DNA of 40,384 bases from Pirellulaceae bacterium (GTDB lineage: Bacteria; Planctomycetota; Planctomycetia; Pirellulales; Pirellulaceae), in assembly GCA_022448645.1 (NCBI GenBank), contig JAKVBZ010000045.1, positions 1 to 40,384 on the forward strand, in the 5' to 3' direction. Shown here one piece after another: positions 16,946 through 26,421 of this stretch. Position 1 is the stretch's first letter; every line of letters begins with the position of its first letter. Below the pieces are notes generated by a model. The model was given only the letters and a program-made list of their open reading frames with translations, did no database searches and had not been told where the DNA came from. The position numbers and the translations under genes were made by a program.

Positions 16946-18829
16946 TTAGGTCTCTGCCAGCACGCCTAAGTCTCGTAGTGTCTGCATGGTGGACACGGCT
17001 CCTAGCAGTAAGAAAAAGCATCCCGCAAAGACCATGCATGTACGAACGAGCCAATTTGGTCGAAGTGCCGGCGGCAACAGTGTCGTGTTCGCGACCAGCG
17101 TGTGGAAGCAACTAAAGCCAAGTGCGAAATTGAACAGCAGTGTTGCCATTTTCAACAGCATGGTTGGTTCGTTGACCCAAATCGCTATCACGCCGATGAG
17201 GGAATACACCAAGAGCACGCGGAAGTAGAGATGTTTAATGAATCCTGTATCTGCTTGCCGCAACCGTTTGCTGGCGGTCCAGAACACATCGATCCACCGC
17301 CGCAAAATTCCATCAATCGTGGGTACCATGCTGGGTCCGAGCACCAAAAAACCGCAAAACAGTGTCAACGCCCAAAATAGGTTGCCTGCAGTTTCTCCAG
17401 AGAACACTTGAGACAGGCCGGTGATCGAGGCCAAGACGTTGTCGGGGGGATTGGCGACACTTTGTCCTACGCCTTCGGCGGTCAGTGCGGCCGTGTTCCA
17501 CTTGTCAGCCTCCGTACCACGTGACAAGAACTGTACGGATAACATGCTTGGCAGCGCCACACCGATAAAACAGGCGGGTACCCAAGTGAGCCATTGATCA
17601 CGTGCCATGTATCGATACCATCGTTTCCAACGAGGCAGTGTTTTGTCATTGACTTCGAATACCATTCCCGTATGTGATAATGTAATCCCGGCACCACCCA
17701 CGATGCTTGGAATGGCGCCGACGTGATGTCCCATGCCCCAACCTTGGTCGCGAGTGAAATTGCTGATAGGTGTATTCGAAAGGCCTCCGTTACCTGCGAT
17801 GGCTGCGAGTGCAGCGATCAAAGAAATTAACGTAAAATCTATATCCGGAAAGGAGCCTTTGGTGAATAAGCTTACGAATATGTTTTCGACGTTGGGGCCA
17901 TCACGAATATTGTCTCCGTCCTTATCTATAAATTTAATTGGCTTGCCGTTTTCGTCGGTTTCCCAACTATCTGGTTTTCCGTCACCATTCGTGTCGACAG
18001 TCTTGGACAAAAGTGGTTCCACATCGTCGAGATGTTGATCTCCGTCCCAGTCTTCGCCCGGGTCAAGTTTTCCATTGCCATTTTTGTCTTCGGAGCATTG
18101 GACGGGAACATTGCCGATTTTGAAAAAGCCCGAACAGATTTCCAGCCATGTTGCTGAGGAGGAGTAAAAGACAGCCAGGATTGATAAAAATCCAATGACA
18201 GCGACAAGTTTGAAAGTCATCACTGCCTTCAGCGAGTTATATACCTTTCCGCCGAATATCAGGGGTACTGCACCTCCGAGGAAAATAGCGGTGGCAATCC
18301 ATTTGACCATCCACCAATGTGCCGGATTTCCATCAGGGTTGGGAAGATGGCCATTGAGCAGCAGCACGGCCACGGGAGTTGCCGCCGCTGCGGCCAAGTA
18401 CGGAAAAAACGATCCAAAATCCAGGCAAAGATAAACGGGTAACCAGAATCTGGGCCCGGGTAATGTGCGAAATTTACCAGTGAAAATAGGTTCCCCGGTG
18501 TAGAGGGTGTAGCGGGAGACTTCGACGTTGTAGAGTCCTTGCCCAAGAATGCTAAAGGTTGCCAGCCACATCAACGCACCGCCATATTTGGCGGTCACCA
18601 AAGGGCCGACCAACCATTCACCTCCACCAATAGCAGATGCCCCCATGACCAGTCCTGGCCCGATTAACGCTAATAGGCTAAACGATTTGCGCTGGGGCAC
18701 ATCGATGAGTTCACCAGTGTCCCAGTGTGGCATGTCCTGTGCACCCGGATGTGGAGCGACGAATGAACTGTCGGATTGGTTCGACGAGGTGTTCATCGTG
18801 GGATTCGAACCATGTTCAGTCTCAGCCAT
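16946..18829 (-). CDS. Nramp-like membrane transporter with inserted calcium-loop segment
   Basis: A 627-residue polytopic membrane protein. After a polar N-terminus of about 50 residues, the first membrane segment reads LIGPGLVMGASAIGGGEWLVGP (about 56-77), which aligns by pattern with Nramp TM1. The metal-binding DPGN of canonical Nramp is replaced by a GGGE-like sequence. The segment in the TM6 position (AGNGGLSNTPIS, about 345-356) lacks the canonical MPH. Between membrane segments, residues 248-311 form a hydrophilic insert with four D/N-rich loops (DKNGNGKLDPGED, DWDGDQHLDD, DTNGDGKPDSWE, DKDGDNIRDG) resembling calcium-binding loops. It probably moves a cation or small solute across the inner membrane, but substrate and direction cannot be told. 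Divalent-metal transport should not be assumed. It ends head-on against the surface-protein gene. Confidence 0.85.
   Translation of the reverse strand: MAETEHGSNPTMNTSSNQSDSSFVAPHPGAQDMPHWDTGELIDVPQRKSFSLLALIGPGLVMGASAIGGGEWLVGPLVTAKYGGALMWLATFSILGQGLYNVEVSRYTLYTGEPIFTGKFRTLPGPRFWLPVYLCLDFGSFFPYLAAAAATPVAVLLLNGHLPNPDGNPAHWWMVKWIATAIFLGGAVPLIFGGKVYNSLKAVMTFKLVAVIGFLSILAVFYSSSATWLEICSGFFKIGNVPVQCSEDKNGNGKLDPGEDWDGDQHLDDVEPLLSKTVDTNGDGKPDSWETDENGKPIKFIDKDGDNIRDGPNVENIFVSLFTKGSFPDIDFTLISLIAALAAIAGNGGLSNTPISNFTRDQGWGMGHHVGAIPSIVGGAGITLSHTGMVFEVNDKTLPRWKRWYRYMARDQWLTWVPACFIGVALPSMLSVQFLSRGTEADKWNTAALTAEGVGQSVANPPDNVLASITGLSQVFSGETAGNLFWALTLFCGFLVLGPSMVPTIDGILRRWIDVFWTASKRLRQADTGFIKHLYFRVLLVYSLIGVIAIWVNEPTMLLKMATLLFNFALGFSCFHTLVANTTLLPPALRPNWLVRTCMVFAGCFFLLLGAVSTMQTLRDLGVLAET
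17897..18088 (-). other. Encoded calcium-loop insertion inside the Nramp-like transporter
   Basis: These bases encode residues 248-311 of the transporter. Four DxNGDG- or DxDGDx-type loops occur in about 64 residues, between two membrane segments. The loops resemble dockerin, EF-hand or thrombospondin-type-3 calcium loops, which are common in planctomycete surface proteins but unexpected inside a transporter. Confidence 0.7.
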
Positions 18830-19006
18830 AATATTTCCCGTTGAGTAATGTTCCTGTTCGTTGATTCCGTAGAAGGATTCGTTGATCAGGTTTTAGATTT
18901 GTCTATCGAGTTGTGCTTGGTTGCTTCGACCCCGCGATTTCATAGTGCTTGACGAGTTGTCAACTTGCACAACGAGTAACCGAAACGATGCTCTATCGGA
19001 GCGAAT

Positions 19007-21538
19007 CTAAGGAGCCTGCACAACCCCTTTGACTCCAAACGACAGGTCGTCGATCTTCCACCCTACTTCTGCAATGTTTCCAGATGCTTCATTTGGATGA
19101 GGCCCTATTTTTAAGGTTAATAGAATGCCTCCCTCTTGATCTACTTGAAGGAATTCGTTGGCGGGGAGCTCTAGTTCCAAAGTCCCTACAGGACTTTGCT
19201 TTTCACCTAACACGAGATCTTTAGCGTCTTGATGTCCGACGAATTGCAGGAGTCGTTGAGGTGCTTTCAAACTGATTTTTACATTGAGACTTTCCAGCTG
19301 CAACGGTACCACTTCAGATGGGATCTGGACTCGTAATTTAGCTTGGGTTGCCGCTGACAGCTCACCGACCCACTTTTGTTGTGTGTTGCTATATGCCGAG
19401 GACATCGTTCCGTCTGCGGCCGGCACGACGCGGAAACTGTTCATGACAGTTGGAATCGATACGCGGCTACCTGCTTCGGGGCGATACAAACGAACGGGCA
19501 CAGACAACAGTGCGCTACCGCTAGAATGGTCTGGATCATTGAGTTGAAATGGAAGGTCTAATGGTTTTGTCCAAGCGAGCAGGGTCGCTCGTGCCGAAGG
19601 GTTCCATCCGTCTTCTGGATCGAACAAGGCTTCGAGAACCTGGCGACGCCGTTGCTGATCATCGGACACGATTGCACTATCGGTGAATTGGCCGGGCGAG
19701 AGGATGTCCGAGGAGCGAGCTTCGAACTGACCGTTTTCGCCAAGTCGAACACGGATGGGGGCGCGATGTGGGGTGATTAGGATGAGATCGGAGACTTCGT
19801 CACAAGGTCCAGTTTCTAGGCTGCCCGTCAAGCCGTCCGGTCCGAATGTCGCTTGGGCACGAACAGCACTTTGCAAGGAAGTCGAAAAAGAGAATGGAGC
19901 CAAATGGAGCCCAGACTCCATGTCCATGTTTTCTATGCTCCAATGATCACTATCGGTCCAGATCATTCGAACCGAAGTCCCCGTAGTATTGATTCCTTGT
20001 GGCAGAAACATTCCACCGACTTCGCTGCCCAAAGGTTGGTTCCACTGCTGAGGATTGTAGATTGCCAAAGCGCCAGAAGTACGTATTTCCGAAAAGGTGT
20101 CATCGGCCTCAATCCATTGTCCTACTGCGAGCGACCTTCCTATGGCGGTTCTCGATCCCGACCCGGCCATACATAACACAAAAGCAACCACGAGAGCCGC
20201 TAGTGGGCCGAGCCATCCCAAAACGGCGGTGCGATCGAGTCGAATGCACACTAGGGACATTACCACAAGCCCCACGCACAAACTTCCGAGCGTCAAGGCA
20301 ACGAATCGACGCGGTAGGATTGTTTGACCGATTTCGCCAGCTGCTGATATTGTAAATGCTTTAGCGGCTGGAACGTCCGAATTTCGTGGTACGAAAAAGC
20401 GTTCAGCGATCATTTGTAGTGATTCTGAGGCTGCGTGATTGGATCGTTTTCGAAAGTTGGGATTGGGGGTATCCTCGGGAGTCCAGGAGCGATACCAACC
20501 TCGGGCCTCTAGTGTCGTTAGCAATAATTCGCCATTTCCAACGTTGCACCAGGCTGCCGCAGGCCACCCGTTCACTGACTGAGTGACTTGCATGCCATCC
20601 ATGACTCCACGCACCATCCGAACTGGATTGGTGTAGGTGGCAGAAAACTCCCGTTTTTGGTCCTTGGATACCGGACGGTCGTCCGTAATCGTGATGGTGT
20701 CGAGCAAGATGTGATCATGGGGGGCCCAACCGATGCGATCTCCAATCAATGAATCCAGCAATTCAGGTTGGATTTTATCCAGCATCAACCACACGCGTCC
20801 ACCTTCAGTCAGCCACCGTCGCACGGCCGACAGAGCGCGTCCATTTGTCAACAGGGTGTTGTTGGCGATGACAATTTGATCAAGTCCATCCAGCCAGCGA
20901 GCATCTGGGGGTAGTGAATTCTCTCGCAGGTCAAAAACCACCACCGTTAGATTGCGGGACGTCCGTCCAGCGGCGACCGTTTGTCGAACGTTTTCGTCAT
21001 CTGTATCGTCAAACAATGCCGTCGTCGGCCGTTCCTTTGTGGCAGACAACAAACTGTGATAGTGCATTTGGTCGGTTTGACTAAAAATCAGTTTGTCGGT
21101 ATCCGCGGCGTCCGTTCGGTCCATCAAAAGCGAATAGACATTGACGATGTTTCCGTCTTGCTCTGGCGATGCTGGAGGTCGGATCGGATAAAAGCTGCGA
21201 CGTTTTGCGTTTTCCGGGATCCAAATTTGTTTGCCGAATTGCAGAGAGGACTGTTTTTCAAAATAGGAAGCGGCCAAAACCGAAACGTCATGTTGCGTGG
21301 GGTTGGCAACTTCAAAAGACAGCATGGACCATGTGTCCGGACGAATTACTCGAGTGCCGCTGGCAGCAGCACTTTGAATGTATCTCGGTTGAGCAGTTTG
21401 TTCGTCTGGATTCTGTGCCCATCCTCTATTCGTCGAGAAATCCAGCAGGAGTACAGCACCCAAAAGGCAAGAGGATAACAACATCCAGTGTTGTCGGGCG
21501 AATATACAACCAGAGGTGTGCAATTCATGAACTCCCAT
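19007..21538 (-). CDS. Large exported membrane protein of unknown function
   Basis: An 843-residue protein. The N-terminus has a signal-peptide-like hydrophobic stretch (MLLSSCLLGAVLLLDF, 19-34) ending at RGWAQ, with likely cleavage after Ala41. An internal ATG at codon 19 is an alternative start. Residues about 195-255 (LTVVVFDL...IVIANNTL...WLTEGGRVWLML) look like the Rossmann-type GATase-like core found in several large planctomycete membrane proteins, without an obvious catalytic triad. Two membrane helices follow at about 411-433 and 438-458. The remaining 380 or so residues are beta-rich. The fold of the N-terminal half probably lies outside the inner membrane. I do not recognise a specific function. 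It is followed, 177 bases on, by the Nramp-like gene on the same strand. Confidence 0.85.
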   Translation of the reverse strand: MGVHELHTSGCIFARQHWMLLSSCLLGAVLLLDFSTNRGWAQNPDEQTAQPRYIQSAAASGTRVIRPDTWSMLSFEVANPTQHDVSVLAASYFEKQSSLQFGKQIWIPENAKRRSFYPIRPPASPEQDGNIVNVYSLLMDRTDAADTDKLIFSQTDQMHYHSLLSATKERPTTALFDDTDDENVRQTVAAGRTSRNLTVVVFDLRENSLPPDARWLDGLDQIVIANNTLLTNGRALSAVRRWLTEGGRVWLMLDKIQPELLDSLIGDRIGWAPHDHILLDTITITDDRPVSKDQKREFSATYTNPVRMVRGVMDGMQVTQSVNGWPAAAWCNVGNGELLLTTLEARGWYRSWTPEDTPNPNFRKRSNHAASESLQMIAERFFVPRNSDVPAAKAFTISAAGEIGQTILPRRFVALTLGSLCVGLVVMSLVCIRLDRTAVLGWLGPLAALVVAFVLCMAGSGSRTAIGRSLAVGQWIEADDTFSEIRTSGALAIYNPQQWNQPLGSEVGGMFLPQGINTTGTSVRMIWTDSDHWSIENMDMESGLHLAPFSFSTSLQSAVRAQATFGPDGLTGSLETGPCDEVSDLILITPHRAPIRVRLGENGQFEARSSDILSPGQFTDSAIVSDDQQRRRQVLEALFDPEDGWNPSARATLLAWTKPLDLPFQLNDPDHSSGSALLSVPVRLYRPEAGSRVSIPTVMNSFRVVPAADGTMSSAYSNTQQKWVGELSAATQAKLRVQIPSEVVPLQLESLNVKISLKAPQRLLQFVGHQDAKDLVLGEKQSPVGTLELELPANEFLQVDQEGGILLTLKIGPHPNEASGNIAEVGWKIDDLSFGVKGVVQAP

Positions 21539-21906
21539 AGTGTCAACGTTTTAATTTGTCGCATTCTAGCATGGTCAAGAGAGCTGCACACCCACCTAGG
21601 GACCTGTTGCGTTAAACTGGGAAGCTCTCCCAACGCCACGCTTGGTGGCATCAATAGGAAGGCATTCAACGGAGGCTGTTCTGTAGAGGTGTGGCTCGGT
21701 CACCCGATTTGTTGTGGATTCATGTCGTTGCATGCCGGGTGGCTTGCGTTGTTTCCTTGCGAAGTGAATCGTGTTCGGCACGCGTTCGTGAGTTGTATGA
21801 GTTGCCGATCAAATTCACAATTCGGAAGATATATTCGGGGTGTTGTTGCCAATTTATCTGCGTATGATGAACGGCAAGTTGACATTTTTTTTAGCATCGG
21901 ATTGCC
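21539..21906. other. Divergent intergenic region, no gene seen
   Basis: These 368 bases separate the 843-residue exported protein (-) from the DUF456 protein (+) and must hold both promoters. A TTGACA lies at 21879-21884, but it is too close to the DUF456 start codon to serve that gene with a normally spaced -10. No RNA gene or repeat is evident. Confidence 0.4.
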
Positions 21907-22515
21907 ATGTTGTGTTTACAGGCGTTTGCCGTCTCGATTCCTTGGTGGGACTGGTTGTTTGGGGTCGGGTTGAGCGTTGGGGTTCTGTTGCTAGTCGTGG
22001 GAGTGATTGCCTGTTGGCTGCTTAATTTTCTGGGGCTTCCGGGGAACTGGTTACTGCTGTGCACAACGTTCGTGTATGCAATGGTTATCCCCTGGGACGG
22101 AGATCGTCGCTTGGCCGTGTGTTGGACCGTCGTGGGTGTCTTGGCTGCGATGGCAATTCTCGGAGAAGCTTTGGAGTTCGCAGCGGGAATATGGGGGGCA
22201 TCCCGTGCCGGTGGAAGTCGGAAAGGTGCGACGCTTGCATTCATCGGCTCACTGGCAGGTGGTATTTTGGGCGTTGCTGTCGGTTTACCGATTCCTGTGG
22301 TAGGTTCCGTGATTGCGGCCCTCTTGTTCGCTGCATTGGGGGCGTTGCTAGGCGGCATCGTGGGAGAACGTTGGCATGGTCAGAATTGGACGGACAGCTT
22401 GAAGGTTGGACATGCCGCGTTTTGGGGGCGATTGACCGGGACGTTGGGAAAGGTTCTTGTCGGCTTTGTGATGGTCATTCTAGTACTGTGTAGCTTGTGT
22501 TTGATGCCTGTCTAG
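21907..22515 (+). CDS. DUF456 family membrane protein
   Basis: A 202-residue, strongly hydrophobic protein. It has the DUF456 pattern: an N-terminal helix pair followed by LGLPGNWLLL (about 41-50), a conserved ASRAGGSRKGA segment (about 98-108), and then glycine-rich membrane helices (GGILGVAVGLPIPVVGSVI) near the middle. The ATG at 21907 starts directly before the first hydrophobic stretch. The family is widespread in bacteria and its biochemical role is not established. The gene is transcribed alone and converges with the SBF-like transporter gene, 61 bases apart. Confidence 0.88.
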   Translation: MLCLQAFAVSIPWWDWLFGVGLSVGVLLLVVGVIACWLLNFLGLPGNWLLLCTTFVYAMVIPWDGDRRLAVCWTVVGVLAAMAILGEALEFAAGIWGASRAGGSRKGATLAFIGSLAGGILGVAVGLPIPVVGSVIAALLFAALGALLGGIVGERWHGQNWTDSLKVGHAAFWGRLTGTLGKVLVGFVMVILVLCSLCLMPV

Positions 22516-22543
22516 TATTTTGCAGTGGCCAGAATGGATCGTA

Positions 22544-22577
22544 ATCGTGGAAAAAGGAACGTCTCGTGAGACACGAT
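22544..22577. terminator. Possible hairpin between convergent genes
   Basis: ATCGTG (22544-22549) can pair with CACGAT (22572-22577), enclosing a smaller GTCTC-GT-GAGAC palindrome at 22561-22572. The two pairings partly compete. The element lies between two convergent genes and may help end transcription, but there is no T-run. Confidence 0.25.
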
Positions 22578-23545
22578 CAAGGTTCATCCTCCACGCGCAG
22601 CTTGTCGGCGACCACAGTATCGAAAAGCAGTTGAAATACGTGATACGTCACCATCGGCAGTATCGCCAAACCTCCGAAATAAGTAACTGCCAGGTGTAAC
22701 CCGACGACCAGTGTTTTTTGGCTTCCAGCAAAGCCAACAGCAATACAATCACCACGCTCTAAGCCAAGTAGGACACCCAGTCGAAAGCCGACCGCCAACA
22801 TCAAGGCATGAGTACATGCCACGGCCAGGAACATGGGTACGAAGTTCGGTAAAGAGATGTTTTGAAGTTCGGCCAGTTCGTGTCCGGCTTTCGCCGAGCC
22901 CAAAACGACCATCGACAGAACGCCGAATTGTGCCAAGATACTCAGCATTTTTTTTCGATCTGTCGCCCATGAGGCGAATGGGCGATGAAGTCGTAGCAAC
23001 TGGGCGCCGACCATGGGCAAGACCACCAATAAGCCTAGTTTTGCCACCATGTCCCACGCTGTCCCCAGGGTTACCTCTTGACCTGTACTGACGAATAACC
23101 AAAACGGTGAGACCACGAAACAACCCAAATTGGTGACCATGGTGACGAGGATGGCTACCGCGTCATTTCCTCCGGCACGGCGAGTCCACACGGCAGCGGA
23201 GGCCAGAGAACAAGGCGTCGCTGCGGCTGCCATCAATCCGACAGCGAATTCGGGAGCCAATAGGGTGGAAAGGGCCCAGCAAAACAGTGGCAACAAACCA
23301 AAGGTAACTGCCACGGCCAACAGAACCGGAAGCGGCCGACGAACTGCCATTTTTACCGCCTGGAATTCCAGGGGCAAAGCCATCACAAACAAGACTGTGG
23401 CAACGATTGTATTCCGGGTGGGGCGATCATCGGCCAATGGGAAGATGGTGGGCCAAAACCACCAACCAGAAAAAACCGCCAAGGCAAGGCATGGTAAGAA
23501 CCAATTTTTTTGAATGATTTTGAGCATTGAATTCACTGCTGTCAT
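22577..23545 (-). CDS. SBF-like (bile acid:sodium symporter superfamily) transporter
   Basis: A 322-residue protein with about ten hydrophobic helices. It fits the SBF-like branch (YfeH/SLC10A7 type). The segment GFAGSQKTLVVGLHLA near residue 273 is the signature of this branch, and ATPCSLASAAVWTRRAGGNDAVA near residue 108 corresponds to the first conserved discontinuous helix region of the superfamily. Length is normal for the family. It acts in the inner membrane, probably as a sodium-coupled carrier for an organic anion. The actual substrate cannot be told from sequence. Transcription is divergent from aroC, with a gap of about 160 bases. Confidence 0.87.
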   Translation of the reverse strand: MTAVNSMLKIIQKNWFLPCLALAVFSGWWFWPTIFPLADDRPTRNTIVATVLFVMALPLEFQAVKMAVRRPLPVLLAVAVTFGLLPLFCWALSTLLAPEFAVGLMAAAATPCSLASAAVWTRRAGGNDAVAILVTMVTNLGCFVVSPFWLFVSTGQEVTLGTAWDMVAKLGLLVVLPMVGAQLLRLHRPFASWATDRKKMLSILAQFGVLSMVVLGSAKAGHELAELQNISLPNFVPMFLAVACTHALMLAVGFRLGVLLGLERGDCIAVGFAGSQKTLVVGLHLAVTYFGGLAILPMVTYHVFQLLFDTVVADKLRVEDEP

Positions 23546-23708
23546 GCGAGCATGGCAACCTATAAGAGTTAAAAGTGGTAGTCTCTATCCCGTTGATCAA
23601 CGAAACGGACGTGTTACGATTGGCGAATTATAGTAGGAGTTGTATGTTGGTTTTTGTTTCTCCTAATTGACCTAGGTTCCGCTGTTCGCTGTGATTAGAA
23701 TTGACAGA

Positions 23709-24848
23709 ATGCTACGTTATCTTACTGCTGGTGAATCACACGGAAAAACGTTAATTGCTCTGGTCGATGGATTTCCAGCCGGTGTCTCTATCGATACGGA
23801 TATTATTGACACGGAGCTTCGTCGACGTCAGGGGGGTTATGGCCGAGGCGGACGACAGCGTATCGAGACTGACCGCGTTGAGATCACGAGCGGCGTGTGG
23901 AAAGACACGACGCTAGGCAGTCCGATTGCTTTACAAGTGGTTAATCGTGATTACAAACTTGAGCGTCTGGAAGATTTAGACCGCCCTCGTCCTGGGCATG
24001 GAGACTTGACCGGATCGATTAAGTTTTTGGGACCGATCCGTGCGATTCTGGAACGTGCCAGTGCGCGTGAGACGACCGTTCGTGTTGCCGCTGGAGCCCT
24101 GGCCAGACAACTTTTGTCGAGATTCGACATTGAGGTCTTTGGATATGTTTCAGAGCTCGGTGGATTTCAGTTTGATCCGCTTCCTGGCGATGTGGCGCAA
24201 CAACGCGCCGCGCGCGACAAAAGCATCGTCTACTCGTTGAATCCGGATCAGGATGAACAGGTCAAGGAATTGATCGACCGCACTGGAAAAGAGGGAGATA
24301 CGTTGGGTGGCATTCTGGAGGTGCGTGTCGAAGGATTGCCATTCGGGCTGGGGACTCACACTCAATGGGATCGTAAACTTGATGGGCGATTGGCCCAGGC
24401 GGTGATGTCGATACAGGCGATGAAGGGAGTCGAGATTGGATTGGGTTTCGATGCTGCTCGAAAGTTGGGTTCGGAAGTTCACGATCCGATCGAATATGAT
24501 TCCGCACAGAAAGATTCACCCAATCTGGGCTACGTCCGACCTACGAATAACGCGGGGGGACTGGAAGCAGGCATGACCAATGGTCAGCCGCTCATTGTGC
24601 GCGCTGCGAAAAAACCGATCAGCACATTGAGGAAGGCGTTACCATCCATCAATATGGAAACCAAGGAAACCGAGATGGCTGACTATGAACGGAGTGATGT
24701 GTGTGCTGTGTCGGCGGCCAGTGTCATTGTAGAAAATGTTGTTGCCTTTGAAATCGCGGCTGCCCTGATCGACAAATTTGGGTCAGATAGCGTGGAGGAA
24801 ATGAAAGCTCGAGCAGATTTGTTCCATCAGATGGCAAAGAATCGGTAA
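23709..24848 (+). CDS. aroC: Chorismate synthase
   Basis: A 379-residue protein read from ATG 23709 (MLRYLTAGESHGK). An upstream in-frame GTG at 23691 is less likely, because the family normally begins at this methionine. The enzyme converts 5-enolpyruvylshikimate 3-phosphate to chorismate using reduced FMN, the last common step to aromatic amino acids. Visible family motifs: AGESHGK at 7-13, RRQGGYGRGGRQ at about 37-48, RPGHGDLTGSIK near 99, ERASARETTVRVAAGA near 117, and a conserved C-terminal RSDVCAVSAASVIVENV. Length matches the family and no key region is missing. The gene is not beside other aro genes here. The next gene follows 102 bases downstream on the same strand. Confidence 0.98.
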   Translation: MLRYLTAGESHGKTLIALVDGFPAGVSIDTDIIDTELRRRQGGYGRGGRQRIETDRVEITSGVWKDTTLGSPIALQVVNRDYKLERLEDLDRPRPGHGDLTGSIKFLGPIRAILERASARETTVRVAAGALARQLLSRFDIEVFGYVSELGGFQFDPLPGDVAQQRAARDKSIVYSLNPDQDEQVKELIDRTGKEGDTLGGILEVRVEGLPFGLGTHTQWDRKLDGRLAQAVMSIQAMKGVEIGLGFDAARKLGSEVHDPIEYDSAQKDSPNLGYVRPTNNAGGLEAGMTNGQPLIVRAAKKPISTLRKALPSINMETKETEMADYERSDVCAVSAASVIVENVVAFEIAAALIDKFGSDSVEEMKARADLFHQMAKNR

Positions 24849-24950
24849 TTCAGGTGTTCGCGTGTAGATGGTTTGACGAAACCATTTTTCCCAGACAGGT
24901 TGATTCTCTCACTGCAACGCATTGCAACTCATCGAACACGGAAGTTCGTT

Positions 24951-26204
24951 ATGCATGTCACCACCAGGCGATTGTTCTGTCGAGTTGTATTTCTTGTTTT
25001 GTGCGTATTTCCTACGTTGTCGGTAATTGCTGGTATCGTTGCATTTCAATTGCCTACGTACAAAGCATCGGTTCAAGCGGCCTTGGCGCGTCGTTTAGGC
25101 ATGTCTGTATCCGTTGACCGGATTTCTAAACCTCGTCCGGGGCTGACACGACTGGTCAATCTATGCGTGAAAGACCCGGAAAATGGTACGCAGGTGGTGC
25201 ATGTTGGTGAAGTTGAGGTTTCAGCCCGTGCGGATATCACGGTGGTGCGCTTGCATCGCACGCGTATGGACGGTGCGAATTTGCGTGGCTTGTGCCTTGC
25301 AATTCATAATAACCTCCTTTGCCAACCAGGCAACGCGGGAACGCCAATGCGCATCGTTGCGGACAATGTTCGAGTGTACGACGCAGCAGGCGAATGGTTG
25401 TATGATCAAGTGGTCGCTGACTACCACGGTACGGAAGCTCAATCAAGAATGACCTGCACCGTGCATGTGCGGCTGCGGGACACAGCAGAACTTTTCACGG
25501 TGATTGTCGATCGAAACCATGCCAGCACCCTTCCTACAACCTCGTTCTCTGTGGACACACAACAATGTCACGTTTCGTGCCGGCACCTGGTACCTCTTTG
25601 GCCTTTCCTGTCGGAGGTTGGGCCGGTGACCACTTTTCAGGGAAGGTTATGGGGGATGGCTCGGACTGCTTCGGGTTGGCAGGGCGAAGGTTCGTTTCAG
25701 TTATCAGGCATGGAAATACAGCCACTGATGAAGCATCGTTGGGGCCATCAATTGACGGGGACGTGTGAAGTTCAATGTCAACAGCTGCGGGTGATCAATG
25801 GCCAGGTGAAGGAATTTCGTGGTTCCCTTGTACTTGGCGAGGGTGTGATCAGTGATTCTCTTGTCCGGGCGGCTCAACAGCATCTAGGTGCGGTTCGAGA
25901 TGAATCCCGTTATGACTTAGTCAACGATGGGAAATTGGCGTTTCAAGCATTGACTGTGGACATTCAATTGGATGGGGCGGGTTTGGAATTGCGCGGACGC
26001 CGACACGGAAAATACGAAGATGCTATCCTAGTCGATGCTGGTGGAAACATACTGCTTCGTGAACCTGGCTCCCGGTACCAGCCCTTGCCTGCCATGCAGC
26101 TGATCCGGCTTATTGATCCGTCAAACAAATACTTGGTGAATGCTACGACGGAAACGATAGGCTTGCTGCGATTATTGCCGGTTCCCACTGCAACCCACTA
26201 CTAA
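24951..26204 (+). CDS. Membrane-anchored periplasmic protein of unknown function
   Basis: A 417-residue protein from ATG 24951 (MHVTTRRLFCRVV), chosen because GGAAG lies six bases upstream and the start directly precedes the membrane helix. An in-frame start at 24873 would add 26 residues. One N-terminal helix (about 10-35) is followed by a long beta-rich region with repeating amphipathic strands, suggesting an AsmA/DUF-like periplasmic domain. This is only a fold-level impression. The exported part contains about eight cysteines, several in pairs (QQCHVSC, GTCEVQC), unusual for this window and compatible with disulfide bonds. I do not recognise the family. It may be cotranscribed with aroC, but no functional link is apparent. 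Confidence 0.75.
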   Translation: MHVTTRRLFCRVVFLVLCVFPTLSVIAGIVAFQLPTYKASVQAALARRLGMSVSVDRISKPRPGLTRLVNLCVKDPENGTQVVHVGEVEVSARADITVVRLHRTRMDGANLRGLCLAIHNNLLCQPGNAGTPMRIVADNVRVYDAAGEWLYDQVVADYHGTEAQSRMTCTVHVRLRDTAELFTVIVDRNHASTLPTTSFSVDTQQCHVSCRHLVPLWPFLSEVGPVTTFQGRLWGMARTASGWQGEGSFQLSGMEIQPLMKHRWGHQLTGTCEVQCQQLRVINGQVKEFRGSLVLGEGVISDSLVRAAQQHLGAVRDESRYDLVNDGKLAFQALTVDIQLDGAGLELRGRRHGKYEDAILVDAGGNILLREPGSRYQPLPAMQLIRLIDPSNKYLVNATTETIGLLRLLPVPTATHY

Positions 26205-26421
26205 CGCATAACAAAGAGAGCGATTGTTTGGTCTCGAGTTTGCGAGATTTAGAAACATGGCTTTCTATCTGCGATCTTTCGTCCAATGCTGTTACCAACA
26301 ATCGTGAGTCGCTGCGCTCATCTCAGGATTTGGACGAGAGGACGTTGCCGGGTGACGCCCGAATCTAGCGCCTGGGGATCAGGGTGACGGGCATTGAACT
26401 GTCGGCTATGGTGCGCGCCGT
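26205..26421. other. Convergent intergenic region, no gene seen
   Basis: This 217-base gap separates the convergent anchored-periplasmic-protein and DUF3500 genes. Small stems can be drawn (TCTCG/CGAGA near 26231-26250 and GCCCG/CGGGC near 26355-26394), but none has a T-run. No coding frame is convincing. Confidence 0.35.
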
